NCBI GenBank assembly: GCA_963920575.1
Contig: CAWUCF010000128.1
Location: 1 to 64,000 of the forward strand
Direction of reading: 5' to 3'
Length of the DNA stretch: 64,000 nucleotides
Source of the DNA: Narthecium ossifragum
Taxonomy: Eukaryota > Streptophyta > Magnoliopsida > Dioscoreales > Nartheciaceae
Shown here: piece by piece, positions 43,256 to 54,669 of the stretch
How the letters are laid out: each line of letters opens with the position of its first letter
Numbering within the stretch: position 1 is the first letter of the stretch
Made by a program: the position numbers and the translations under genes
The notes under the pieces: generated by a model
The model's database searches: none
Seen by the model: the letters and a program-made list of their open reading frames with translations, nothing else
What the model was told of the DNA's origin: nothing

Positions 43256-46200
43256 TTAGCACGGCCTAGTATCAAAAAGTGAAGAAAAGGCAAAAAAAGG
43301 TAAAAGGTAAAAGCTTGCTATTTTGGAGGCTGAGCATCCGGGGATTCGACGTGTCCGATTCGGTCGCCAGGAGCTTCGATGAGGCCTGCCTGGGATGATA
43401 TTCACCAAAAAGATGAATGAGAAATAAGAAAAAAAATTAGCAAGGCCTAGTATCAAAGAGTGAAGGAAAAGGCAAATATGGTAAAAGGTAAAAGCTTGCT
43501 ATTTTGGAGGCTGAGCATCCGGGGATTCGACGTGCCCGATTCGGTCGCCAGGAGCTTCGAGGAGGCCTGCCTGGGATGATATTCACCAAAAAGAAAAATG
43601 AGAAACAAGAAAAAAAATTAGCAAGGCCTAGTATCAAAAAGTGAAGGAAAAGGCAAAAAAGGTAAAAGGTAAAAGCTTGCTATTTTGGAGGCTGAGCATC
43701 CGGGGATTCGACGTGCCCGATTCGGTCGCCAGGAGCTTCGAGGAGGCCTGCCTGGGATGATATTCACCAAAAAGAAGATTGAGAAATAAGAACAAAAATT
43801 AGCAAGGCCTAGTATCAAAAAGTGAAGGAAAAGGCAAAAAAGGTAAAAGGTAAAAGCTTGCTATTTTGGAGGCTGAGCATCCGGGGATTCGACGTGCCCG
43901 ATTCGGTCGCCAGGAGCTTCGAGGAGGCCTGCCTAGGATGATATTCACCAAAAAGAAGATTGTGAAATAAGAAAAAAAATTAGCAAGGCCTAGTATCAAA
44001 AAGTGAAGGAAAAGGCAAAAAAGGTAAAAGGTAAAAGCTTGCTATTATGGAGGCTGAGGATCCAGGAATTCGACGTAACTGATTCGGTAGCCAGGAGCTT
44101 CGAGAAGGCCTGCGTGGGATCATATTCAGCAAAAAGATGAATGGGAAATAAGACAAAAAATTAGAAAGGGCTAGTATCAAAAAGTGAAGGAAAAGGCAAA
44201 AAGGTAAAAGGTAAAAGGTAAAAGGTAAAGGCTTGCCATTTTGCAGGCTGAGGATACTGGGATTCGACGTGCCCGATCCGGTGGCCAGGGGTTTCGAGGA
44301 GGCCTGCCTGGGATGATATTCAGCAAAAAGATGAATGAGAAATAAGAAAAAAAATTTGAAAGGCCTAGTATCAAAAAGTGAAGGAAAAGGCAAAAAAGGT
44401 AAAAGGTAAAAGCTTGCTATTTTGCAGGCTGAGGATCCGGGGATTCGACGTGCCCAATCCGGTCGCCATGGGCTTTGAGGAGGCCTGCCTGGGATGATAT
44501 TCAGCAAAAAGATGAATTAGAAATAAGAAAAAAAATTAGCAAGGCCTAGTATCAAAAAGTGAAGGAAAAGGCAAAAAAGGTAAAAGGTAAAAGCTTGCTA
44601 TTTTGGAGGCTGAGCATCCGGGGATTCGACGTGCCCGATTCGGTCACCAGGAGCTTCGAGGAGGTCTGCCTGGGATGATATTCACCAAAAAGATGAATTA
44701 GAAATAAGAAAAAAAATTAGCAAGGCCTAGTATCAAAAAGTGAAGGAAAAGGCAAAAAAGGAAAAAGGTAAAAGGTTGCTATTTTGGAGGCTGAGCATTC
44801 GGAGATTCGACGTGCCCGATTCGGTAGCCAGGAGCTTCGAGGAGGCCTGCCTGGGATGATATTCACCAAAAAGATGATTGAGAAATAAGAAAAAAAATTA
44901 GCACGGCCTAGTATCAAAAAGTGAAGAAAAGGCAAAAAAGGTAAAAGGTAAAAGCTTGCTATTTTGGAGGCTGAGCATCCGGGGATTCATCGTGCCCGAT
45001 TCGGTCGCCAAGAGCTTCGAGGAGGCCAGCCTGGGATGATATTCACCAAAAAAATGAATGAGAAATAAGAAAAAAAATTAGCAAGGCCTAGTATCAAAAA
45101 GTGAAGGAAAAGGCCAAAAAGGTAAAAGGTAAAAGTTTGCTATTTTGGAGGCTGAGCATCCGGGGATTCGACGTGCCCGATTCGGTCGCCAGGAGCTTCG
45201 AGGAGGCCTGCCTGGGATGATATTCACCAAAAAGATGAATGAGAAATAAGAAAAAAAATTAGCAAGGCATAGTATCAAAAAGTGAAGGAAAAGGCAAAAA
45301 AGGTAAAAGGTAAAAGCTTGCTATTTTGGAGGCTGAGCATTCGGGGATTCGACGTGCCCGATTCGGTAGCCCGGAGCTTCGAGGAGGCCTGCCTGGGATG
45401 ATATTCACCAAAAACATGATTGAGAAATAAGAAAAAAAATTAGCACGGACTAGTATCAAAAAGTTAAGAAAAGGCAAAAAAGGTAAAAGGTAAAAGCTTG
45501 CTATTTTGGAGGCTGAGCATCCGGGGATTCGACGTGTCCGATTCGGTCGCCAGGAGCTTCGATGAGGCCTGCCTGGGATGATATTCACCAAAAAGATGAA
45601 TGAGAAATAAGAAAAAAAATTAGCAAGGCCTAGTATCAAAGAGTGAAGGAAAAGGCAAAAAAGGTAAAAGGTAAAAGCTTGCTATTTTGGAGGCTGAGCA
45701 TCCGGGGATTCGACGTGCCCGATTCGGTCGCCAGGAGCTTCGAGGAGGCCTGCCTGGGATGATATTCACCAAAAAGAAAATTGAGAAACAAGAAAAAAAT
45801 TTAGCAAGGCCTAGTATCAAAAAGTGAAGGAAAAGGCAAAAAAGGTAAAAGGTAAAAGCTTGCTATTTTGGAGGCTGAGCATCCGGGGATTCGACGTGCC
45901 CGATTCGGTCGCCAGGAGCTTCGAGGAGGCCTGCCTGGGATGATATTCACCAAAAAGAAGATTGAGAAATAAGAACAAAAATTAGCAAGGCCTAGTATCA
46001 AAAAGTGAAGGAAAAGGCAAAAAAGGTAAAAGGTAAAAGCTTGCTATTTTGGAGGCTGAGCATCCTGGGAGTCGACGTGCCCGATTCGGTCGCCAGGAGC
46101 TTCGAGGAGGCCTGCCTGGGATGATATTCACCAAAAAGAAGATTGTGAAATAAGAAAAAAAATTAGCAAGACCTAGTATCAAAAAGTGAAGGAAAAGGCA

Positions 46201-47246
46201 AAAAAGGTAAAAGGTAAAAGCTTGCTATTATGGAGGCTGAGGATCCAGGAATTCGACGTAACCGATTCGGTAGCCAGGAGCTTCGAAAAGGCCTACGTGG
46301 GATCATATTCAGCAAAAAGATGAATGGGAAATAAGACAAAAAATTAGCAAGGCCTAGTATCAAAAAGTGAAGGAAAAGGCAAAAAAGGTAAAAGGTAAAA
46401 GCTTGCTATTTTGGAGGCTGAGCATCCGGGGATTCGACGTGCCAGATTCGGTCACCAGGAGCTTCGAGGAGGCCTGCCTGGGATGATATTCACCAAAAAG
46501 ATGAATTAGAAATAAGAAAAAAAATTAGCAAGGCCTAGTATCAAAAAGTGAAGGAAAAGGCAAAAAAGGAAAAAGGTAAAAGGTTGCTATTTTGGAGGCT
46601 GAGCATTCGGAGATTCGACGTCCCCGATTCGGTAGCCAGGAGCTTCGAGGAGGCCTGCCTGGGATGATATTCACCAAAAAGATGATTGAGAAATAAGAAA
46701 AAAAATTAGCACGGCCTAGTATCAAAAAGTGAAGAAAAGGCACAAAAGGTAAAAGGTAAAAGCTTGCTATTTTGGAGGCTGAGCATCCGGGGATTCGACG
46801 TGCCCGATTCGGTCGCCAAGAGCTTCGAGGAGGCCAGCCTGGGATGATATTCACCAAAAAAATGAATGAGAAATAAGAAAAAAAATTAGCAAGGCCTAGT
46901 ATCAAAAAGTGAAGGAAAAGGCCAAAAAGGTAAAAGGTAAAAGTTTGCTATTTTGGAGGCTGAGCATCCGGGGATTCGACGTGCCCGATTCGGTCGCCAG
47001 GAGCTTCGATGAGGCCTGCTTGGGATGATATTCACCAAAAAGATGAATGAGAAATAAGAAAAAAAATTAGCAAGGCCTAGTATCAAAAAGTGAAGGAAAA
47101 GGCAAAAAAGGTAAAAGGTAAAAGCTTGCTATTTTGGAGGCTGAGCATTCGGGGATTCGACGTGCCCGATTCGGTAGCCCGGAGCTTCGAGGAGGCCTGC
47201 CTGGGATGATATTCACCAAAAACATGATTGAGAAATAAGAAAAAAA
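43256..47246 (+). repeat. Array C higher-order repeat, copy 1 (3991 bp, 22-mer)
   Basis: Diagnostic monomers, including the gattctgg-free tccaggaattcgacgtaac variant, the cttgccattttgcagg pair and the agcacggcctag variants, recur 3991 bp downstream. A second spacing of 1808 bp (10 monomers) links similar variants inside the unit (for example 45078 and 46886), so 3991 = 1808 + 2183 (10 + 12 monomers). The edges are approximate. Confidence 0.88.
44165..44515 (+). repeat. Array-B-type dimer inside array C (copy 1)
   Basis: About two monomers here carry array B features: four consecutive ggtaaaa units, cttgccattttgcaggctg, gaggatactgggattcg, ggggtttcgaggagg and aaaatttgaaaggcc. They match 16985-17355 in array B almost base for base, whereas the neighbours on both sides are array C or related types. 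Confidence 0.88.
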
Positions 47247-50200
47247 ATTAGCACGGACTAGTATCAAAAAGTGAAGAAAAGAGAAAAAAGGTAAAAGGTA
47301 AAAGCTTGCTATTTTGGAGGCTGAGCATCCGGGGATTCGACGTGTCCGATTCGGTCGCCAGGAGCTTCAATGAGGCCTGCCTGGGATGATATTCACCAAA
47401 AAGATGAATGAGAAATAAGAAAAAAAATTAGCAAGGCCTAGTATCAAAGAGTGAAGGAAAAGGCAAAAAAGGTAAAAGGTAAAAGCTTGCTATTTTGGAG
47501 GCTGAGCATCCGGGGATTCGACGTGCCCGATTCGGTCGCCAGGAGCTTCGAGGAGGCCTGCCTGGGATGATATTCACCAAAAAGAAAATTGAGAAACAAG
47601 AAAAAAAATTAGCAAGGCCTAGTATCAAAAAGTGAAGGAAAAGGCAAAAAAGGTAAAAGGTAAAAGCTTGCTATTTTGGAGGCTGAGCATCCGGGGATTC
47701 GACGTGCCCGATTCGGTCGCCAGGAGCTTCGAGGAGGCCTGCCTGGGATGATATTCACCAAAAAGAAGATTGAGAAATAAGAACAAAAATTAGCAAGGCC
47801 TAGTATCAAAAAGTGAAGGAAAAGGCAAAAAAGGTAAAAGGTAAAAGCTTGCTATTTTGGAGGCTGAGCATCCGGGGATTCGACGTGCCCGATTCGGTCG
47901 CCAGGAGCTTCGAGGAGGCCTGCCTGGGATGATATTCACCAAAAAGAAGATTGTGAAATAAGAAAAAAAATTAGCAAGGCCTAGTATCAAAAAGTGAAGG
48001 AAAAGGCAAAAAAGGTAAAAGGTAAAAGCTTGCTATTATGGAGGCTGAGGATCCAGGAATTCGACGTAACTAATTCGGTAGCCAGGAGCTTCGAGAAGGC
48101 CTGCGTGGGATCATATTCAGCAAAAAAATGAATGGGAAATAAGACAAAAAATTAGAAAGGCCTAGTATCAAAAAGTGAAGGAAAAAGCAAAAAGGTAAAA
48201 GGTAAAAGGTAAAAGGTAAAGGCTTGCCATTTTGCAGGCTGAGGATACTGGGATTCGACGTGCCCAATCCGGTGGCCAGGGGTTTCGAGGAGGCCTGCCT
48301 GGGATGATATTCAGCAAAAAGATGAATGAGAAATAAGAAAAAAAATTTGAAAGGCCTAGTATCAAAAAGTGAAGGAAAAGGCAAAAAAGGTAAAAGGTAA
48401 AAGCTTGCTATTTTGCAGGCTGAGGATCCGGGGATTCGACGTGCCCAATCCGGTCGCCAGGGGCTTTGAGGAGGCCTGCCTGGGATGATATTCAGCAAAA
48501 AGATGAATTAGAAATAAGAAAAAAAATTAGCAAAGCCTAGTATCAAAAAGTGAAGGAAAAGGCAAAAAAGGTAAAAGGTAAAAGCTTGCTATTTTGGAGG
48601 CTGAGCATCCGGGGATTCGACGTGCCCGATTCGGTCACCAGGAGCTTCGAGGAGGTCTGCCTGGGATGATATTCACCAAAAAGATGAATTAGAAATAAGA
48701 AAAAAAATTAGCAAGGCCTAGTATCAAAAAGTGAAGGAAAAGGCAAAAAAGGAAAAAGGTAAAAGGTTGCTATTTTGGAGGCTGAGCATTCGGAGATTCG
48801 ACGTGCCCGATTCGGTAGCCAGGAGGTTCGAGGAGGCCTGCCTGGGATGATATTCACCAAAAAGATGATTGAGAAATAAGAAAAAAAATTAGCACGGCCT
48901 AGTATCAAAAAGTGAAGAAAAGGCAAAAAAGGTAAAAGGTAAAAGCTTGCTATTTTGGAGGCTGAGCATCCGGGGATTCGACGTGCCCGATTCGGTCGCC
49001 AAGAGCTTCGAGGAGGCCAGCCTGGGATGATATTCACCAAAAAAATGAATGAGAAATAAGAAAAAAAATTAGCAAGGCCTAGTATCAAAAAGTGAAGGAA
49101 AAGGCCAAAAAGGTAAAAGGTAAAAGTTTGCTATTTTGGAGGCTGAGCATCCGGGGATTCGACGTGCCCGATTCGGTCGCCAGGAGCTTCGAGGAGGCCT
49201 GCCTGGGATGATATTCACCAAAAAGATGAATGAGAAATAAGAAAAAAAATTAGCAAGGCATAGTATCAAAAAGTGAAGGAAAAGGCAAAAAAGGTAAAAG
49301 GTAAAAGCTTGCTATTTTGGAGGCTGAGCATTCGGGGATTCGACGTGCCCGATTCGGTAGCCCGGAGCTTCGAGGAGGCCTGCCTGGGATGATATTCACC
49401 AAAAACATGATTGAGAAATAAGAAAAAAAATTAGCACGGACTAGTATCAAAAAGTTAAGAAAAGGCAAAAAAGGTAAAAGGTAAAAGCTTGCTATTTTGG
49501 AGGCTGAGCATCCGGGGATTCGACGTGTCCGATTCGGTCGCCAGGAGCTTCGATGAGGCCTGCCTGGGATGATATTCACCAAAAAGATGAATGAGAAATA
49601 AGAAAAAAAATTAGCAAGGCCTAGTATCAAAGAGTGAAGGAAAAGGCAAATAAGGTAAAAGGTAAAAGCTTGCTATTTTGGAGGCTGAGCATCCGGGGAT
49701 TTGACGTGCCCGATTCGGTCGCCAGGAGCTTCGAGGAGGCCTGCCTGGGATGATATTCACCAAAAAGAAAATTGAGAAACAAGAAAAAAATTTAGCAAGG
49801 CCTAGTATCAAAAAGTGAAGGAAAAGGCAAAAAAGGTAAAAGGTAAAAGCTTGCTATTTTGGAGGCTGAGCATCCGGGGATTCGACGTGCCCGATTCGGT
49901 CGCCAGGAGCTTCGAGGAGGCCTGCCTGGGATGATATTCACCAAAAAGAAGATTGAGAAATAAGAACAAAAATTAGCAAGGCCTAGTATCAAAAAGTGAA
50001 GGAAAAGGCAAAAAAGGTAAAAGGTAAAAGCTTACTATTTTGGAGGCTGAGCATCCTGGGAGTCGACGTGCCCGATTCGGTCGCCAGGAGCTTCGAGGAG
50101 GCCTGCCTGGGATGATATTCACCAAAAAGAAGATTGTGAAATAAGAAAAAAAATTAGCAAGACCTAGTATCAAAAAGTGAAGGAAAAGGCAAAAAAGGTA

Positions 50201-51237
50201 AAAGGTAAAAGCTTGCTATTATGGAGGCTGAGGATCCAGGAATTCGACGTAACCGATTCGGTAGCCAGGAGCTTCGAGAAGGCCTGCGTGGGATCATATT
50301 CAGCAAAAAGATGAATGGGAAATAAGACAAAAAATTAGCAAGGCCTAGTATCAAAAAGTGAAGGAAAAGGCAAAAAAGGTAAAAGGTAAAAGCTTGCTAT
50401 TTTGGAGGCTGAGCATCCGGGGATTCGACGTGCCAGATTCGGTCACCAGGAGCTTCGAGGAGGCCTGCCTGGGATGATATTCACCAAAAAGATGAATTAG
50501 AAATAAGAAAAAAAATTAGCAAGGCCTAGTATCAAAAAGTGAAGGAAAAGGCAAAAAAGGAAAAAGGTAAAAGGTTGCTATTTTGGAGGCTGAGCATTCG
50601 GAGATTCGACGTGCCCGATTCGGTAGCCAGGAGCTTCGAGGAGGCCTGCCTGGGATGATATTCACCAAAAAGATGATTGAGAAATAAGAAAAAAAATTAG
50701 CACGGCCTAGTATCAAAAAGTGAAGAAAAGGCACAAAAGGTAAAAGGTAAAAGCTTGCTATTTTGGAGGCTGAGCATCCGGGGATTCGACGTGCCCGATT
50801 CGGTCGCCAAGAGCTTCGAGGAGGCCAGCCTGGGATGATATTCACCAAAAAAATGAATGAGAAATAAGAAAAAAAATTAGCAAGGCCTAGTATCAAAAAG
50901 TGAAGGAAAAGGCCAAAAAGGTAAAAGGTAAAAGTTTGCTATTTTGGAGGCTGAGCATCCGGGGATTCGACGTGCCCGATTCGGTCGCCAGGAGCTTCGA
51001 GGAGGCCTGCTTGGGATGATATTCACCAAAAAGATGAATGAGAAATAAGAAAAAAAATTAGCAAGGCCTAGTATCAAAAAGTGAAGGAAAAGGCAAAAAA
51101 GGTAAAAGGTAAAAGTTTGCTATTTTGGAGGCTGAGCATTCGGGGATTCGACGTGCCCGATTCGGTAGCCCGGAGCTTCGAGGAGGCCTGCCTGGGATGA
51201 TATTCACCAAAAACATGATTGAGAAATAAGAAAAAAA
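47247..51237 (+). repeat. Array C higher-order repeat, copy 2 (3991 bp)
   Basis: This is a near-identical copy of 43256-47246, with few single-base differences seen. The match continues to about 51600. After that the order of variant monomers shifts: blocks at 51961-52523 match 49792-50354 at 2169 bp (12 monomers), so the array ends in a rearranged partial unit. Confidence 0.88.
48156..48506 (+). repeat. Array-B-type dimer inside array C (copy 2)
   Basis: This is the same B-type pair as 44165-44515, exactly 3991 bp downstream with a few differences (for example cccaatccggtggcc against cccgatccggtggcc). It was therefore present before the 3991-bp unit duplicated. Confidence 0.88.
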
Positions 51238-53339
51238 ATTAGCACGGACTAGTATCAAAAAGTGAAGAAAAGAGAAAAAAGGTAAAAGGTAAAAGCTTGC
51301 TATTTTGGAGGCTGAGCATCCGGGGATTCGACGTGTCCGATTCGGTCGCCAGGAGCTTCGATGAGGCCTGCCTGGGATGATATTCACCAAAAAGATGAAT
51401 GAGAAATAAGAAAAAAAATTAGCAAGGCCTAGTATCAAAGAGTGAAGGAAAAGGCAAAAAAGGTAAAAGGTAAAAGCTTGCTATTTTGGAGGCTGAGCAT
51501 CCGGGGATTCGACGTGCCCGATTCGGTCGCCAGGAGCTTCGAGGAGGCCTGCCTGGGATGATATTCACCAAAAAGAAAATTGAGAAACAAGAAAAAAAAT
51601 TAGCAAGGCCTAGTATCAAAAAGTGAAGGAAAAGGCAAAAAAGGTAAAAGGTAAAACCTTGCTATTTTGGAGGCTGAGCATCCGGGGATTCGACGTGCCC
51701 GATTCGGTCGCCAGGAGCTTCGAGGAGGCCTGCCTGGGATGATATTCACCAAAAACATGATTGAGAAATAAGAAAAAAAATTAGCACGGACTAGTATCCA
51801 AAAGTGAAGAAAAGGCAAAAAAGGTAAAAGGTAAAAGCTTGCTATTTTGGAGGCTGAGCATCCGGGGATTCGACGTGTCCGATTCGGTCGCCAGGAGCTT
51901 CGATGAGGCCTGCCTGGGATGATATTCACCAAAAAGATGAATGAGATATAAGAAAAAAAATTAGCAAGGCCTAGTATCAAAAAGTGAAGGAAAAGGCAAA
52001 AAAGGTAAAAGGTAAAAGCTTGCTATTTTGGAGGCTGAGCATCCGGCGATTCGACGTGCCCGATTCGGTCGCCCGGAGCTTCGAGGAGGCCTGCCTGGGA
52101 TGATACTCACCAAAAAGAAGATTGAGAAATAAGAACAAAAATTAGCAAGGCCTAGTATCAAAAAGTGAAGGAAAAGGCAAAAAAGGTAAAAGGTAAAAGC
52201 TTGCTATTTTGGAGGCTGAGCATCCTGGGATTCGACGTGCCCGATTCGGTCGCCAGGAGCTTCGAGGAGGCCTGCCTGGGATGATATTCACCAAAAAGAA
52301 GATTGTGAAATAAGAAAAAAAATTAGCAAGGGTTAGTATCAAAAAGTGAAGGAAAAGGCAAAAAAGGTAATAGGTAAAAGCTTGCTATTATGGAGGCTGA
52401 GGATCCAGGAATTCGACGTAACCGATTCGGTAGCCAGGAGCTTCGAGAAGGCCTGCGTGGGATCATATTCAGCAAAAAGATGAATGGGAAATAAGACAAA
52501 AAATTAGCAAGGCCTAGTATCAAAAAGTGAAGGAAAAGGCAAAAAAGGTAAAAGGTAAAAGCTTGCTATTTTGGAGGCTGAGCATCCGGGGATTCGACGT
52601 GCCCGATTCGGTCACCAGGAGCTTCGAGGAGGCCTGCCTGGGATGATATTCACCAAAAAGATGAATGAGAAATAAGAAAAGAAATTAGCAAGGCCTAGTA
52701 TCAAAAAGTGAAGGAAAAGGCAAAAAAGGAAAAAGGTAAAAGCTTGCTATTTTGGAGGCTGAGCATTCGGAGATTCGACGTGCCCGATTCGGTAGCCAGG
52801 AGTTTCGAGGAGGCCTGCCTGGGATGATATTCACCAAAAAGATGATTGAGAAATAAGAAAAAAAATTAGCACGGCCTAGTATCAAAAAGTGAAGAAAGAG
52901 AAAAAAGGTAAAAGGTAAAAGCTTGCTATTTTGGAGGCTGAGCATCCGGGGATTCGACGTGTCCGATTCGGTCGCCAGGAGCTTCGATGAGGCCTGCCTG
53001 GGATGATATTCACCAAAAAGATGAATGAGAAATAAGAAAAAAAATTAGCAAGGCCTAGTATCAAAAAGTGAAGGAAAAGGCAAAAAAGGTAAAAGGTAAA
53101 AGCTTGCTATTTTGGAGGCTGAGCATCCGGGGATTCGACGTGCCCGATTCGGTCGCCAGGAGCTTCGAGGAGGCCTACCTGGGATGATAATCAGCAAAAA
53201 GATGAATGATAAATAATAATAAAAATTAGGAAGGCCTAGTATCAAAAAGTGACGGAAAATGCAAAAAAGGTAAAAGGTAAAATCTTGCTATTTTGGAGGT
53301 TGAGGATCCGGGGATTCGACGTTCCCGATCCGGTGGCCA

Positions 53340-53395
53340 GGGGCTTTGAGGAGGCATGCCTGGGAATGCTATTTTGGAGGCTGCGGATCCGGGGA
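53340..53395 (+). other. Truncated monomer at the array C / array D junction
   Basis: A monomer reads gaggcatgcctgggaatg and then continues directly with ctattttggaggctgcgg. About 95 bases that normally lie between these landmarks, including the ggtaaaa units and HindIII site, are missing. To the left monomers are C and B-like; to the right they are A/D type. This is a recombination junction. Confidence 0.85.
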
Positions 53396-54669
53396 TTCAA
53401 CGTGCTCGATCCGGTGGCCTAGGGCTGCGAGGACGCCTGCCTGGGATGATATTCAACAAAAAAATGAATGAGAAATAAGAAAAAACGTTAGCAAGGCCTA
53501 GTATTAAAAAGTGAAGGAAAAGGCAAAAAAGGTAAAAGGTAAAAGCTTGCTATTTTGGAGGCTGAGGATCCGGGGATTCGACGTGCTCGATCCGGTGGCC
53601 AGGTGCTTCGAGGAGGCCTTTCAGGGTTGATATTCAGCAACAAGATTAATGAGAAATAAGAAAAAAAATTAGCAAGGCCTAGTATCAAAAAGTGAAGTAA
53701 AAGGCAAAAAAGGCAAAAATGTAAAAGCTTGCTATTTTGGAGTCTGAGGATCCGGGGATTCGACGTGCCCGATCCGGAGGCCAGGGGCTTCGAGGAGGCT
53801 TGCCTGGGATGATATTCAGCAAAAAGTGGAATGAGAAATAAGAAACAAAATTAGAAAGGCCTAGTATTGAAAAGTGAAGGAAAAGGCAAAAAAGGTAAAA
53901 GGAAAAAGCTTGCTATTTTGGAGGCTGAGGATCCGGGGATTCGACGTGCTCGATCCGGTGGCCAGGGGCTTCGAGGAGGCCTGCCTGGGATGATATTCAG
54001 CAAAAAAATGAATGAGAGATAAGAAAAAAAATTAGCAAGGCCTAGTATTAAAAAGTGAAGGAAAAGGCAAAAAAGGTAAAAGGTAAAAGTTTGCTATTTT
54101 GGAGGCTGAGGATCCGGGGATTCGACTTGCTCGATCCGGTGGCCAGGAGCTTCGAAGAGGCCTGCCTGGGATGATATTCAGCAATAAATTGAATGAGAAA
54201 CAAGAAAAAAAATTAGCAAGGCCTAGTATCAAAAAGTGAAGGAAAAGGCAAAAAGGTAAAAGGTAAAAGCTTGTTATTTTGGAGGCTGAGGATCCGGGGA
54301 TTCGACGTGCTAGACCCGGTGGCCAGGGGCTTCGAGGAGCCCTGCCTGGGATGATATTCAGCAATAAAATGAATGAGAAATAATAAAAAAAATTAGCAAG
54401 GCCTAGTATTAAAAAGTGAAGGAAAAGGCAAAAAAGGTAAAAGGTAAAAGCTTGCTATTTTGGAGGCTGAGGATCAGGGGATTCGACGTGGTGGATCCTG
54501 TGGCCAGGGGCTTCGAGGAGGTCTGCCTGGGTTGATATTCAGCAAAAAAATGAATGAGAAAAAGGGAAAAAACTTAGCAAGGCTTAGTATCAAAATGTGA
54601 AGGAAAAGGCAAAAAAGGTAAAAGGTAAAAGCTTGCTATTTTGGAGGCTGAGGATCTGAGGATTCGACG

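Larger units (their letters stand above)
42556..53370 (+). repeat. Satellite array C, about 181-bp monomers
   Basis: This is the same satellite and orientation as arrays A and B, but a third subtype: most monomers have ggctgagcatccgg (the BamHI site ggatcc of the other arrays is lost), cccgattcggtcgccaggag and gatattcaccaaaaag. Monomers are very uniform. The array begins part-way through a monomer (aaaaggcaaaaaggc) directly after CACTA sequence. No gene is present. Confidence 0.96.
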
